This document shows positions 56,512 to 64,000 of a stretch of 64,000 nt of DNA, in pieces. The notes under the pieces are model-generated. The model did no database searches. It was given only the letters and a program-made list of their open reading frames with translations, and was not told where the DNA came from. The translations under genes and the position numbers were made by a program. Position 1 is the stretch's first letter; the number at the start of each line of letters is the position of its first letter. The stretch spans positions 186,001 through 250,000 of the forward strand of contig NZ_JAGGLR010000002.1 in assembly GCF_017874715.1 (NCBI RefSeq), in the 5' to 3' direction. This DNA comes from Streptomyces iranensis (GTDB taxonomy: Bacteria > Actinomycetota > Actinomycetes > Streptomycetales > Streptomycetaceae).

Positions 56512-57540
56512 TCAACAGTCCGCGGCCTGGGCGGCATGGGCCTCGGGGCCCGCGGCGAGGCTCGTGTCGGACGGGCGCGGGCCGTGCGGGTGCAGCAGCG
56601 GGACGACACCCACCGAGCGGCCGTCCTCGTCCAGCAGCCGGCCCATGTGCTTGACCGTGCGCAGGACCAGCGAACGGTCGTCGACGGTCAGCCGGGGCAG
56701 CCGCCGGGAGAGGTGCGCCTCGAAGGCGTGCACATCGCTCAGGCCGCGCAGCCAGACGTCGACCACCAGATTGTGCGGGCCGGCCGTGATCGCGCACGCG
56801 CGGACCTCGCGGAAGCCGGACAGCACACGGCTCGTCTCCTCCAGATGCTGGGCCGGTACGGACGCGAAGTAGACCGCGGACTGCGGCCATCCGAACGGTG
56901 AGCGGGCGAGGTCGCAGCGCAGGCTCATCCGTGACGGGAGCAGCGAGTGCAGTCTGCGGCGCACCGTGGTGAGGCCCACATCGGTGGCCGCCGCCAGCTT
57001 GCGCATCGACATGCGGCCGTCGGCGCTGAGCAGTTCGAGGAGCCGCGCGTCCAGGGCGTCCCAGCCCGCGGCGGCGTCGTCCTCCGGCCGGGCCGACGGG
57101 GGCAGGGCGGCATCGATCCGCGCGCACTGGTCGCTGTCCAGGCTGCGGAGCCGCCATCGGCTGCCCTCCGTGGGCATGCCCGTGGAGATGTGCGCCCGGG
57201 TCGCCCGCACCCGGGGTGTCCCCTGGAACAGCCGGGTGGTGAGGCGGAGCAGCTCATTGAGGTCCCGGACCTGCACCTCGGCGATCACATCGCGGCCGCC
57301 CGCCGTGAGTTTGACGTTGACCACCGCGTGATCCGCCGCCAGTGTCCGGGCGACGTTCGCCGCGGCACCGGGATCCGTGTCGACCTCGATGACGCCGGTC
57401 GCCACGACCCGGGAGTTGGCCAGCCGCGGATGCGCGGTCACCCAGGCGAGTCCGGCGTCCTCCAGGCGCTGCCAGCGCCGCGCCGCCGTCACCGGGTCGA
57501 CGCCGAGCACCTCACCGACGAGCGTCCAGGGGGCCGGGCC
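56512..57540 (-). pseudogene. Lrp/AsnC-family regulator lacking its 5' end
   Basis: The frame encodes a tandem Lrp regulator of about 343 residues. A first HTH begins abruptly at APWTLVGEVLGVDPVTAARRWQRLEDAGLAWV, then an AsnC ligand domain, then a second HTH (WDALDARLLELLSADGRMSMRKLAAATDVGLTTVRRRLHSLL) and second ligand domain. Homologues carry about 20 more N-terminal residues with the first helix (LDxxDxxLLHALQxDGR) and start codon; here similarity stops at about 57540 where an amidase fragment on the other strand begins. It is therefore a 5'-truncated pseudogene unless an alternative start is used. Confidence 0.78.
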
Positions 57541-57873
57541 GCCATGGCCCGCTGGTGGCAGGAGTTCGACCTGCTGCTGAGCCCGGTGTTCGCCACCCCG
57601 CCCAAGCCGGTGGGGTGGCCGTGGCGGGAGCCCGACGGCCTCCAGAGGTCGGTGGACGTGCTCGCCTTCACCGCGCCGTTCAACACCACGGGCCAGCCCG
57701 CGATCGCGGTGCCGGCGGCGCTGACCGAGTCCGGCACGCCCATCGGCATCCAGCTGGCCGCGGCGTACGGACGGGAGGATCTGCTGGTGTGCGTGGCGGC
57801 GCAGCTGGAAGCGGAGCGTCCCTGGGCGGCACATCGCCCACCGGTCTTCCCCGCCGGGGCGATACCGGCTTAG
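57541..57873 (+). pseudogene. C-terminal fragment of an amidase (AS family)
   Basis: From about 57544 the plus strand reads MARWWQEFDLLLSPVFATPP, then DVLAFTAPFNTTGQPAIAVP, SGTPIGIQLAAAYGREDLL and a normal end AGAIPA. This is the last 110 or so residues of an amidase-signature enzyme; the catalytic Ser-Ser-Lys part is missing. It abuts the truncated Lrp gene head-to-head, consistent with one deletion or rearrangement that removed both 5' ends. Confidence 0.82.
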
Positions 57874-57893
57874 TGCTCCTCGGTGGAACGGTC

Positions 57894-58907
57894 TCAGTCC
57901 GCCAGGGCCTTGCGGAAGACCGCCGGATCGACGTTGCCGCCCGACGCCACGAGCGCCACGACCTTGCCCCGGACGTCCACCTTCCCGGACAGCAGGGCCG
58001 CCAGGGACGCGGCGGCGCCCGGCTCCAGCACGATCTTGAGGAGGCGGTGGGCCGTGGCCATGGCGGCCAGGGCCTCCTCGTCGGTGGCGGTCAGGCCGGT
58101 GACGTCGTAGTGGCGGAGGACGGCCAGGGGGCGGGCACCGGCCGCCGGGCCGGAGATGGCGTCCATGAGGCCGCCGGGAGGGTGGGGGTTGGCGCATACC
58201 CGGCCGGTGGCGAGGGACCGGGCCATCTTGTCGAAGCCCGCCGGTTCGACGATGTGGTTCACGAGGCCGGGGAGCGCGTGGCCGAGCGCGGTGATCACAC
58301 CGGCGGCCAGCCCGCCGCCGCTGCAGTTCACCAGGACCGTGTCCGGGGCGAGGCCCAGTTCGCGCGCCTGCTCGGCGATCTCCAGGCCGACGGTGCCCTG
58401 TCCGGCCATGACGCGGGGGTCGTCGAAGGGCGGGATCAGCGTCATCCCGCGCTCCTCGAGGATCTTCCGGGCGACCTCTTCCCGGTCCTCGGTCCGCGGG
58501 TCGTACAGGACCGTCTCGGCGCCCCACCAGCGGCAGTTGTCGACCTTGATACGGGGGGCGGTGCTCGGCATGACGATGACCGCGGGGCACCCGGCGAGCC
58601 GCGCCGCGGCGGCCACGCCCTGCCCGTGGTTACCGGCCGAGTAGGCCACGATCCCGGCGCGGCGGGCCTCCTCGTCCAGGGCGAGCAGCGCGTTGAGCGC
58701 CCCGCGCACCTTGAACGAGCCGGTCAGCTGCAGACATTCGGCCTTGACCAGGACGCAGGCGCCCACGAGGTCGTCCAGCATCGGGGAGTTGAGCAGCGGC
58801 GTCCGGACCACATGGCCGGTCAGGCGCCGCGCGGCCTCGTGGATGGCGTCGATGCCGAAGCCGGGCACGATGCCGTCCGCAGCGGCGTGGAGAGGTGATT
58901 CGGGCAC
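57894..58907 (-). CDS. PLP-dependent threonine/serine dehydratase-like enzyme
   Basis: A 337-residue fold-type-II PLP enzyme: the Schiff-base Lys66 in LTGSFKVRGALNALL, SAGNHGQGVAAAARLAG, and the PLP-phosphate loop NCSGGGLAAG. It deaminates or racemises a hydroxy-amino acid such as threonine, serine or 3-hydroxyaspartate. There is no C-terminal ACT domain, so it is the catabolic or short type. GTG 58907 has only a weak ribosome site. It is convergent with the amidase remnant. Confidence 0.88.
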   Translation of the reverse strand: MPESPLHAAADGIVPGFGIDAIHEAARRLTGHVVRTPLLNSPMLDDLVGACVLVKAECLQLTGSFKVRGALNALLALDEEARRAGIVAYSAGNHGQGVAAAARLAGCPAVIVMPSTAPRIKVDNCRWWGAETVLYDPRTEDREEVARKILEERGMTLIPPFDDPRVMAGQGTVGLEIAEQARELGLAPDTVLVNCSGGGLAAGVITALGHALPGLVNHIVEPAGFDKMARSLATGRVCANPHPPGGLMDAISGPAAGARPLAVLRHYDVTGLTATDEEALAAMATAHRLLKIVLEPGAAASLAALLSGKVDVRGKVVALVASGGNVDPAVFRKALAD

Positions 58908-58949
58908 GGGCTCGAATGTAGCCCATGGGCGATCCCCGCCTCCGGCCGG

Positions 58950-59783
58950 TCACCGCCCCGCCACGGAGCCCTGGAGCCGGGCGACGAACGCGCTGATGTG
59001 GGAGGCGATCTGGTCGGGCACCTCCAGTGGCGACAGGTGGCCGGTGCCGCCGAGCTCGGTGAGGGTGGCCGTGGGGATCAGCGGAAGCAGATGGTCGCGC
59101 AGGACATGCGGCGGGTCCACCTTGTCGTCGCTGCCGGCCAGCACCAGTACCGGAACGTCGATCGCACCGACCCGGTCCGCGAAGTCCTCGGCCAGCGCCT
59201 CGCGCGGCCACGCCATCCGGGCCGCCTCGCCCGCCCGGGAGCTGTCCTCGTGCACCTGGCGGCGCGCCTCGGCGGACAGTTCGCCGCTGGTCAGGACGAG
59301 ATCGATGCTGCGGTCGATGGTCTCCTCGCTGTCGTAGGCATGCGCCAGCGCCTCCTGGAACTCCCGCGTCACACCGACCGGAGCCGGCGGAGCGGGTGCG
59401 ACGAGCACCACGCCCCGCAGTCCGGCGGAGCGGCGGGAAGCCAGCACCTGGGCCACCTTTCCGCCCATCGAGTGGCCCACCACGACGTATGCGCCGTAGC
59501 CCAGTTCCCCGATGACGCGCTCGGCGTCGTCGGCGAGCTGCTCGATGCCGTAGGGGCCGGGTACCTCGGTGGACTCGCCCCAGCCGCGGTGGTCGTACGA
59601 GACGAACGCCTGCGCGGGGCCGAGGCGCTCGATGACCGGCCGCCAGGTTCGGTGGGAGCCGCCCCAGTAGTGGAGGAAGACCAGGGCCGGCCCGTCGCCC
59701 TCGCGGACGTGGCCGTAGACCCGGCCGCCCGTCACGTCGAAGTACCGGCCGATGGGGGTTTTCGTGGTGGTCACGGTGCTCAT
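58950..59783 (-). CDS. Alpha/beta-fold hydrolase
   Basis: A 277-residue hydrolase: VFLHYWGGSHRTWRPV (oxyanion region), FVSYDHRGWGES, nucleophile Ser105 in VVGHSMGGKVAQVL, an Asp in VLVLAGSDDKVDPP and His in GGTGHLSPLEVPDQI. It is similar to esterases and haloperoxidase-like hydrolases; the substrate is unknown. ATG 59783 is followed by GRYFDVTGGRVYGHVREGDGP. It is divergent from a GlxA-family regulator, which probably controls it. Confidence 0.88.
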   Translation of the reverse strand: MSTVTTTKTPIGRYFDVTGGRVYGHVREGDGPALVFLHYWGGSHRTWRPVIERLGPAQAFVSYDHRGWGESTEVPGPYGIEQLADDAERVIGELGYGAYVVVGHSMGGKVAQVLASRRSAGLRGVVLVAPAPPAPVGVTREFQEALAHAYDSEETIDRSIDLVLTSGELSAEARRQVHEDSSRAGEAARMAWPREALAEDFADRVGAIDVPVLVLAGSDDKVDPPHVLRDHLLPLIPTATLTELGGTGHLSPLEVPDQIASHISAFVARLQGSVAGR

Positions 59784-59909
59784 GGCTCGATCGTCGTCCA
59801 GCGCTTCTCGGTCAACCACACGCTCGTATGCCACCCTTCGCAACTTTCGGGACACGGTCGCCGGTGGCCGCCCGCGGGTCTCGCCCCGGCCGTCCGGTCC
59901 GGCGGGAAA

Positions 59910-59923
59910 GTTACGGCCGTAAC
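59910..59923. promoter_or_regulatory. Perfect 14-bp palindrome in the hydrolase/AraC divergent region
   Basis: GTTACGGCCGTAAC lies nine bases before the AraC-type start, between divergent genes. Its place over the start suggests autorepression, or a second regulator of TetR type. Confidence 0.55.
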
Positions 59924-59932
59924 ATTGGGGCC

Positions 59933-60904
59933 ATGGCCCCTCATCGCGTCGCGGTCCTGGTGCTGCCCCGGGTCCTCCCCATCGACCTCGGCATCCCGAC
60001 GCAGATCTTCAACGCACGGCCCAACACGCCGTACGAACTCACGGTGTGCGGCGGAGCCCGTGGCAGCGTCATGACCAGCACCGGGTTCACGGTCGGGGAC
60101 ACCGCCGGGCTGCCGGCCCTGGCCCAGGCGGACACGATCATCGTGCCCGGCTACTGGGAGTATCAGCGGCCACCGGCGCCCGAGGTGGCGGCGGCCCTGA
60201 AGCTCGCCTCCAGCCGGGGCGCCCGTATCGCCTCCATCTGCACCGGCGCCTTCGCCCTCGCCGCGGCGGGGCTGCTCGACGGCCGTACGGTGACCACGCA
60301 CTGGGCCAGCGCCGACGAGCTCGAAGAGCTCTACCCCCGGGTCCGGGTGGACCGCGGTGTCCTCTACATCGACGACGATCCGCTGCTGACCTCCGCGGGT
60401 GTGACCGCGGGCATCGACCTGTGTCTCCACATCGTCCGCAAGGATCTCGGCGCCGCCGTCGCCAACGACATCGCCCGGGAACTGGTGGCCGCACCGCACC
60501 GCGACGGCGGCCAGGCGCAGTACATCGCCCAGTCCCTGCCCGAGCCCACCGCGCGCACCCTCGCCGACACCCGCGAATGGGCCCTGAACCACCTCGACGA
60601 ACCCCTCACGCTGGAGGTTCTCGCCCGCCACGCCCGCGTCTCCACCCGCACCCTGGTCCGCATGTGGCGCCAGGAAACCGGCATCACCCCGCATCAGTGG
60701 CTGCTCACCGCCCGCGTCAACCACGCCCGTGAACTCCTCGAAGTCACCGACCTCGGCATCGAGCGGATCGCCGCCCAGAGCGGCCTCGGTACCAGCACCA
60801 ACCTCCGTGCCCGCTTCCGGGACGCCCTCGGCACCACGCCCTCCGGCTACCGGCGGACCTTCCAGCGGGGCCCGGACGTCCCGGAACGTCACGCCGCGCC
60901 GTGA
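59933..60904 (+). CDS. GlxA-family (DJ-1/PfpI + AraC) transcriptional regulator
   Basis: A 323-residue regulator. Residues 1-190 form a DJ-1/PfpI-like domain (VAVLVLPRVLPIDLGIPTQIF, ARIASICTGAFALAAAGLLDGRTVTTHWASADELEELYP), whose Cys in SICTGAF is the usual nucleophile-elbow residue. Residues 215-310 are an AraC HTH (LDEPLTLEVLARHARVSTRTLVRMWRQETGITPHQWLLTARVNHARELLE). ATG 59933 is chosen at the domain start. It is divergent from the alpha/beta hydrolase and overlaps the WYL gene tail by 16 bases. Confidence 0.92.
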   Translation: MAPHRVAVLVLPRVLPIDLGIPTQIFNARPNTPYELTVCGGARGSVMTSTGFTVGDTAGLPALAQADTIIVPGYWEYQRPPAPEVAAALKLASSRGARIASICTGAFALAAAGLLDGRTVTTHWASADELEELYPRVRVDRGVLYIDDDPLLTSAGVTAGIDLCLHIVRKDLGAAVANDIARELVAAPHRDGGQAQYIAQSLPEPTARTLADTREWALNHLDEPLTLEVLARHARVSTRTLVRMWRQETGITPHQWLLTARVNHARELLEVTDLGIERIAAQSGLGTSTNLRARFRDALGTTPSGYRRTFQRGPDVPERHAAP

Positions 60905-61605
60905 GTGGCGCGGCCGAAGTCGGTGGTCAGCCAGTGCTCGATGGACTCATCGGGGAACGTGTGCGGCCGGTAGGTGCCCGCCACCCGTGAGATGCCGGTG
61001 ATCCGGTCGAGGCGGAAGGTGCGCCAGTCGTCCCGGTCGACGTCGAATGCCACGAGGTACCAGTGTCCGGCGCGCAGGAAGTGGCGGTACGGCTCGACCA
61101 GCCGGGTGGAGGGGCGGCCGTGCTGATCGGTGTAGTGGAAGCGGAGTCTGCCGTCCTCGGCCACCGCGTCGGCGATCACCCCGACGGTCGCCGCCGAGAC
61201 CACGGCGCCGGGCTGCTGGAGCACCTCGGTGGCCAGGTCGGTGGCGGCCGCGCGGCGTCGCAGCGGGCGGGGCAGCACTTGGTCCAGCTTGAGCAGCGCG
61301 CTTGACGCGACCGCCGCCTCGGGGAGGAAGGCGCGGATCAGATGCAGCCCCGCCACCAGCGCGGTGATCTCGTCGGCGGTGAACAGCAGCGGCGGAATCC
61401 TGGTCCCGGGGCTCAGCCGGTAGGCGCTGCCCGGCCCCGGGCGGGCCTCGACGGTGTACCCGAGACGGCGCAGCCGCCGGGCGTCGCGTCGCACGGTGCG
61501 GACGCTCGTGCCGAGCCGTTCGGCCAGCTCGGCGGCGGTCCACTCGCCACCTGACTGCAGCAGCGTCAGCATGGTCAAGGTCCTGATCGTGGGATCGAGC
61601 TCCAT
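60889..61605 (-). CDS. HTH/WYL-domain regulator
   Basis: A 238-residue YafY-like regulator: RTLTMLTLLQSGGEWTAAELAERLGTSVRTVRRDARRLRRLGYTVEARPGPGSAYRL (HTH_11) followed by a WYL domain with LRFHYTDQHGRPSTRLVEPYRHFLRAGHWYLVAFDVDRDDWRTFRLDRI. It is divergent from the NmrA-like gene at 61692, the classic pairing of these regulators with an NAD(P)-binding target. It overlaps the convergent AraC gene by 16 bases. Confidence 0.9.
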   Translation of the reverse strand: MELDPTIRTLTMLTLLQSGGEWTAAELAERLGTSVRTVRRDARRLRRLGYTVEARPGPGSAYRLSPGTRIPPLLFTADEITALVAGLHLIRAFLPEAAVASSALLKLDQVLPRPLRRRAAATDLATEVLQQPGAVVSAATVGVIADAVAEDGRLRFHYTDQHGRPSTRLVEPYRHFLRAGHWYLVAFDVDRDDWRTFRLDRITGISRVAGTYRPHTFPDESIEHWLTTDFGRATHGAA

Positions 61606-61691
61606 GCCCTCAGCCTTCCAGGAGAGGAGGACAGCTTCAGGCCGCCTTGGTTCCTAGGGTGCGGTCGAGCCATCGATGAGAGGAAGCAACC

Positions 61692-62576
61692 ATGCGGATC
61701 GCCGTCACCACCCCGACCGGAAACGTCGGCCGCCACGTCGTCGCCGCACTCGTCCGCGCCGGGGTCCGGCCACGTGTCCTGCTGCGCGACCCCGGGCGGC
61801 TGGCGCCCGAGGTCCGGGAGGAGGTGGACGCGGTGCCGGCCGACCAGTACGACGCCGACGCGGTGGTGGCCGCCACCCGCGATGTGGACGCCCTGTTCTG
61901 GGTGAACCCGACCAGCGGCCACGGGGATCCCCTCGCCGAATACGCCCGCGCCACCGACAGCGTGGTGCGCGCCGTCACCGAGAACCGGATCGGCCGCGTG
62001 GTGTTCCAAAGCAGCGTCGGCGCGGAGAAGCGCCACGGTGCCGGTGAGATCGACGGCCTGGCACAGACCGAGATCGCTCTGGAGGGCACGGGAGCCGACG
62101 TCACCCATCTGCGCTGCGGCTACTTCTTCACCAATCTCGAATTCGAGCTCGAGGCCCTGCGCGCCGGCACCCTCCAGGTGATCCTGCCGCTCGACCAGCC
62201 CATGGCGTGGGTGGCGCCCCGCGACATCGCCGAGGTCGCCACCACCCGTCTGCTGGCGTCCGACTGGTCCGGCCGGTGCGTACAGGGCGTCCACGGGCCC
62301 GCCGACCTCACCTGGCGACAGGTCGGCGGCATCCTCACGGCCGCCACCGGCCGGCGGATCGGCGTCGAGCGGATCACCGACGACGCCATGCGGGCTCGAC
62401 TCCGCCGGGCGGGGATGGCCGAGAGCCTGGTCGAGGCCGTGCTCGGCATGTCGACCGGCCTGCGCGAGGACTTCGTGCCCGAACAGCCCCGCACCCTCCG
62501 GACCACCACCCCGACCCCCCTCGCCGCCTGGGCCCACGACCAGCTGCGGCACCGGATCGCCGACGACGTCCCGTAA
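61692..62576 (+). CDS. NmrA-like NAD(P)-binding oxidoreductase
   Basis: A 294-residue atypical SDR: MRIAVTTPTGNVGRHVVAALVRAGVRPRVLLRDPGRL (glycine-rich TPTGNVG), DALFWVNPTSGHGDPLAEY, VVFQSSVGAEKRHGAGEIDGLAQTEIALEGTGADVTHLRCGYFF and PMAWVAPRDIAEVATTRLL. Related proteins include redox-sensing NmrA and quinone reductase QOR2. ATG 61692 follows GAGAGGAAGCAACC. The divergent WYL regulator probably controls it. Confidence 0.9.
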   Translation: MRIAVTTPTGNVGRHVVAALVRAGVRPRVLLRDPGRLAPEVREEVDAVPADQYDADAVVAATRDVDALFWVNPTSGHGDPLAEYARATDSVVRAVTENRIGRVVFQSSVGAEKRHGAGEIDGLAQTEIALEGTGADVTHLRCGYFFTNLEFELEALRAGTLQVILPLDQPMAWVAPRDIAEVATTRLLASDWSGRCVQGVHGPADLTWRQVGGILTAATGRRIGVERITDDAMRARLRRAGMAESLVEAVLGMSTGLREDFVPEQPRTLRTTTPTPLAAWAHDQLRHRIADDVP

Positions 62577-62601
62577 GCGATCCGCGTGTCGTCCTCGGGG
62601 G

Positions 62602-63000
62602 TTACCCGGCCACCACCGCGAATGCCTCGATCTCCATCAGGAACTCCGGCCGCACCAGCGAGACGACCTGCACCGCCGAGGCGGCGGGCAGCCGGTCGTC
62701 GGGTATGCAGGCGGCACGGGCCTCGCGGATGGCCGCCATATGGGCCATGTCCGTGACGAAGTACGTCAGCTTGATCACATCGTCGAAGGTGGCACCGGCG
62801 GCGGCGAGGCAGCGCCGCAGATTCTCGAAGACCTGGCGGGCCTGGGCCACCGGATCGCCCTCGCCGACGATGGCGCCCGCCTCGTCCAGGGCGATCTGGC
62901 CGGAGACGGCCACGAAGTGCCCGGTGCCCTGGACGACATGGGAGTACTGGGCGGCGGGCGCGACCCCGTCCGGGGCGGGGATCCTGATCAACTCACTCAT
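62602..63000 (-). CDS. RidA/YjgF-family protein
   Basis: A 132-residue RidA-fold protein: YSHVVQGTGHFVAVSGQIALDEAGAIVGEGDPVAQARQVFENLRRCLAAAGATFDDVIKLTYFVTDMAHMAAIREAR, ending SAVQVVSLVRPEFLMEIEAFAVV with the Arg and Glu positions of active members (R-P-E-F-L-x-E-I-E). It may hydrolyse reactive enamines. ATG 63000 is chosen from family alignment. It is the second RidA protein in the window and only distantly similar to the one at 12507. Confidence 0.9.
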   Translation of the reverse strand: MSELIRIPAPDGVAPAAQYSHVVQGTGHFVAVSGQIALDEAGAIVGEGDPVAQARQVFENLRRCLAAAGATFDDVIKLTYFVTDMAHMAAIREARAACIPDDRLPAASAVQVVSLVRPEFLMEIEAFAVVAG

Positions 63001-63013
63001 GGGTGCAGCGTAA

Positions 63014-64000
63014 TCAGGTGAGGGCCGACCAGGCACGCGTCAGGTCGGCCGTGAACGGGTGGCTCGGGGTGGTCAGCACCTGGTGGGCCGGGCCCTGCTC
63101 GATCAGTTCGCCCGCCTCCAGGACGGCGATGCGCGTGGCCAGGGCCGCCGCGTCCAGGTCGTGGGTGATGAGGATCAGGGCCAGGTCGGTGTGGTCGCGG
63201 GGCAGGGCGATGAGGCGGTCGAGGATGTCCCGGCGGGTGATCGGGTCCAGGCCGGAGGTGACCTCGTCGCATACGAGCACCCGGGGCCGCGCGAGCAGGG
63301 CGCGGGCGAGAGCGGCACGCTGCAGCTCGCCGCCCGACAGCTGCCCCGGCAGGCGTCGTACGAGGTCGGGCGCGAGTCCGAGACCGTTCAGCGTCGCCTC
63401 CGCCTCGGCCCGCGCCGTCGCCGGGGCGGCTCCTCGCAGCCGTGACGCCGTGCGCGCCACCTGGTCCAGGACCGGCCGGTGTTCGTCGAAGGCGGCCCGT
63501 GCGTCCTGGAAGACGTACTGGACGGCGGCGAGTTGCTCCCGGGTGCGGGAGCGCAGGCTGCGGGGCAGCGGGGAGTCGTCCAGCAGCACCTCTCCGTCGT
63601 GGTCGCGGTGGAGCCCGGCCAGGCACCGGGCGAGCGTGGTCTTGCCGCTGCCCGAGCGGCCGACGACGGCCAGGCAGGTGCCGGAGCGGACGGTGAGCCC
63701 GGCGGTGCGCAACACGGTGGTGGCGCCGTGGCGTGCGGCCAGTCCGCGCACCCGCAGTCCGGGTGTCCCCGGCCCGGGTGTCGCCTCCCCGGCCTGCCGC
63801 TTGTCGCGTGGTACGTCGCCCGGCGGGGTGCTGGGCGGTGTGGTCGGCCGTGCGGCGAGGAGCGTACGGGTCCAGGGGTGTGCGGGCGCCGTCCACATTC
63901 GCTCGGCGGGCGCCGACTCCACCACCCGGCCCGCGCGCATCACCACGACCTCGTCGGCGAGCGCTCGCACCACATCCAGGTCATGGCTGAGGAGTACGAC
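63014..64000 (-). CDS. Tandem ABC transporter ATPase (Dpp/Opp/nickel type), C-terminal part; truncated by window end
   Basis: The open frame enters from beyond 64000. The first residues, VVLLSHDLD then VVRALADEVVVMRAGRVVESAPAERMWTAPAHPWTRTLLAA, are the H-loop and tail of a first ATPase. A linker leads to a complete second ATPase: Walker A VVGRSGSGKTT, signature LSGGELQRAALARALL, Walker B VLVCDEVTSGLD and H-loop ITHDLD. This is the DppD-DppF fused arrangement that energises peptide, nickel or opine import. The last residues lie 14 bases from the RidA start, so the RidA gene may be downstream in the same transcript. Confidence 0.9.
   Translation of the reverse strand, partial: VVLLSHDLDVVRALADEVVVMRAGRVVESAPAERMWTAPAHPWTRTLLAARPTTPPSTPPGDVPRDKRQAGEATPGPGTPGLRVRGLAARHGATTVLRTAGLTVRSGTCLAVVGRSGSGKTTLARCLAGLHRDHDGEVLLDDSPLPRSLRSRTREQLAAVQYVFQDARAAFDEHRPVLDQVARTASRLRGAAPATARAEAEATLNGLGLAPDLVRRLPGQLSGGELQRAALARALLARPRVLVCDEVTSGLDPITRRDILDRLIALPRDHTDLALILITHDLDAAALATRIAVLEAGELIEQGPAHQVLTTPSHPFTADLTRAWSALT

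Noticed and set aside
1..64000. tRNA, rRNA, CRISPR arrays, insertion sequences, integrases, attachment sites and replication origins
   Set aside because: Both strands were read for conserved RNA stems, transposase or integrase proteins and regular repeat-spacer patterns; none was found, though weak or unusual RNA elements could be missed by eye.

Overview
The window is chromosomal DNA of a high-GC actinomycete, almost certainly Streptomyces or a close relative. The evidence is strong third-position G/C bias, frequent GTG and TTG starts, and families typical of the genus: a DUF5133 protein next to a SigB/F-type sigma factor, a CGNR zinc-finger protein, an ECF41 sigma factor with its CMD partner, DUF1996 and DUF305 secreted proteins, and a cysteine-rich 'SALCR' leader peptide. 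No rRNA, tRNA, CRISPR array, insertion sequence, phage module, NRPS or PKS was seen. The region looks like an accessory catabolic and regulatory stretch. It holds many small regulator-plus-target units and at least four decayed genes.

Layout. 1-1.7 kb: start of a LysR regulator, divergent from an aldo-keto reductase and an SRPBCC protein. 1.8-5.8 kb: LacI regulator divergent from a HisD-like dehydrogenase and an MHS-type MFS transporter, with three copies of one operator between them. 6.2-10.7 kb: a tight three-gene operon of amine/amino-acid oxidase, ThDP-dependent decarboxylase-like enzyme and PixA/AidA-family protein, behind an unusually AT-rich leader. 10.7-11.5 kb: secreted polysaccharide lyase. 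11.6-18.5 kb: PaaX and RidA genes divergent from a CoA-dependent aromatic pathway (cupin, thioesterase, aryl-CoA ligase, monooxygenase/old-yellow-enzyme fusion). 18.5-24.8 kb: epoxide hydrolase, decayed amidohydrolase, CGNR operon, an internally deleted M1 peptidase, an orphan response regulator beside a frameshifted lipoprotein, and the ECF41 sigma/CMD pair. 25-31.4 kb: DUF2165, DUF1996, DUF305, Ser/Thr kinase, alginate lyase and FHA protein.

31.6-45.2 kb: small membrane and VOC proteins, an IclR regulator, a TetR/oxidoreductase pair, then a catabolic island. The island contains an FAH-family hydratase, Zn-alcohol dehydrogenase, KGSADH-like aldehyde dehydrogenase, LldD-like flavoenzyme, an SDR lacking the usual Tyr-Lys pair, an MHS transporter, a metallo-beta-lactamase-fold lactonase, an ADHFE1-like hydroxyacid-oxoacid transhydrogenase and a His-tailed FmdB-type zinc ribbon. 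The same imperfect palindrome lies upstream of iclR, between the divergent dehydrogenase genes, and upstream of the SDR operon. This makes the island a probable single IclR regulon for lactone, hydroxy-acid or sugar-acid catabolism.

45.2-52.7 kb: flavin-dependent LLM monooxygenases of the sulfonate/NtaA type with a leader peptide, surrounding an IclR/flavin amine oxidase pair, and a flavin reductase. 52.7-56.5 kb: membrane protein, SDR, TetR, SigB/F-type sigma factor, DUF5133. 56.5-57.9 kb: a head-to-head junction where an Lrp regulator and an amidase have both lost their 5' ends. 57.9-64 kb: threonine-dehydratase-like enzyme, alpha/beta hydrolase, GlxA/AraC regulator, WYL regulator, NmrA-like protein, RidA protein, and the C-terminal part of a tandem ABC ATPase running off the window.
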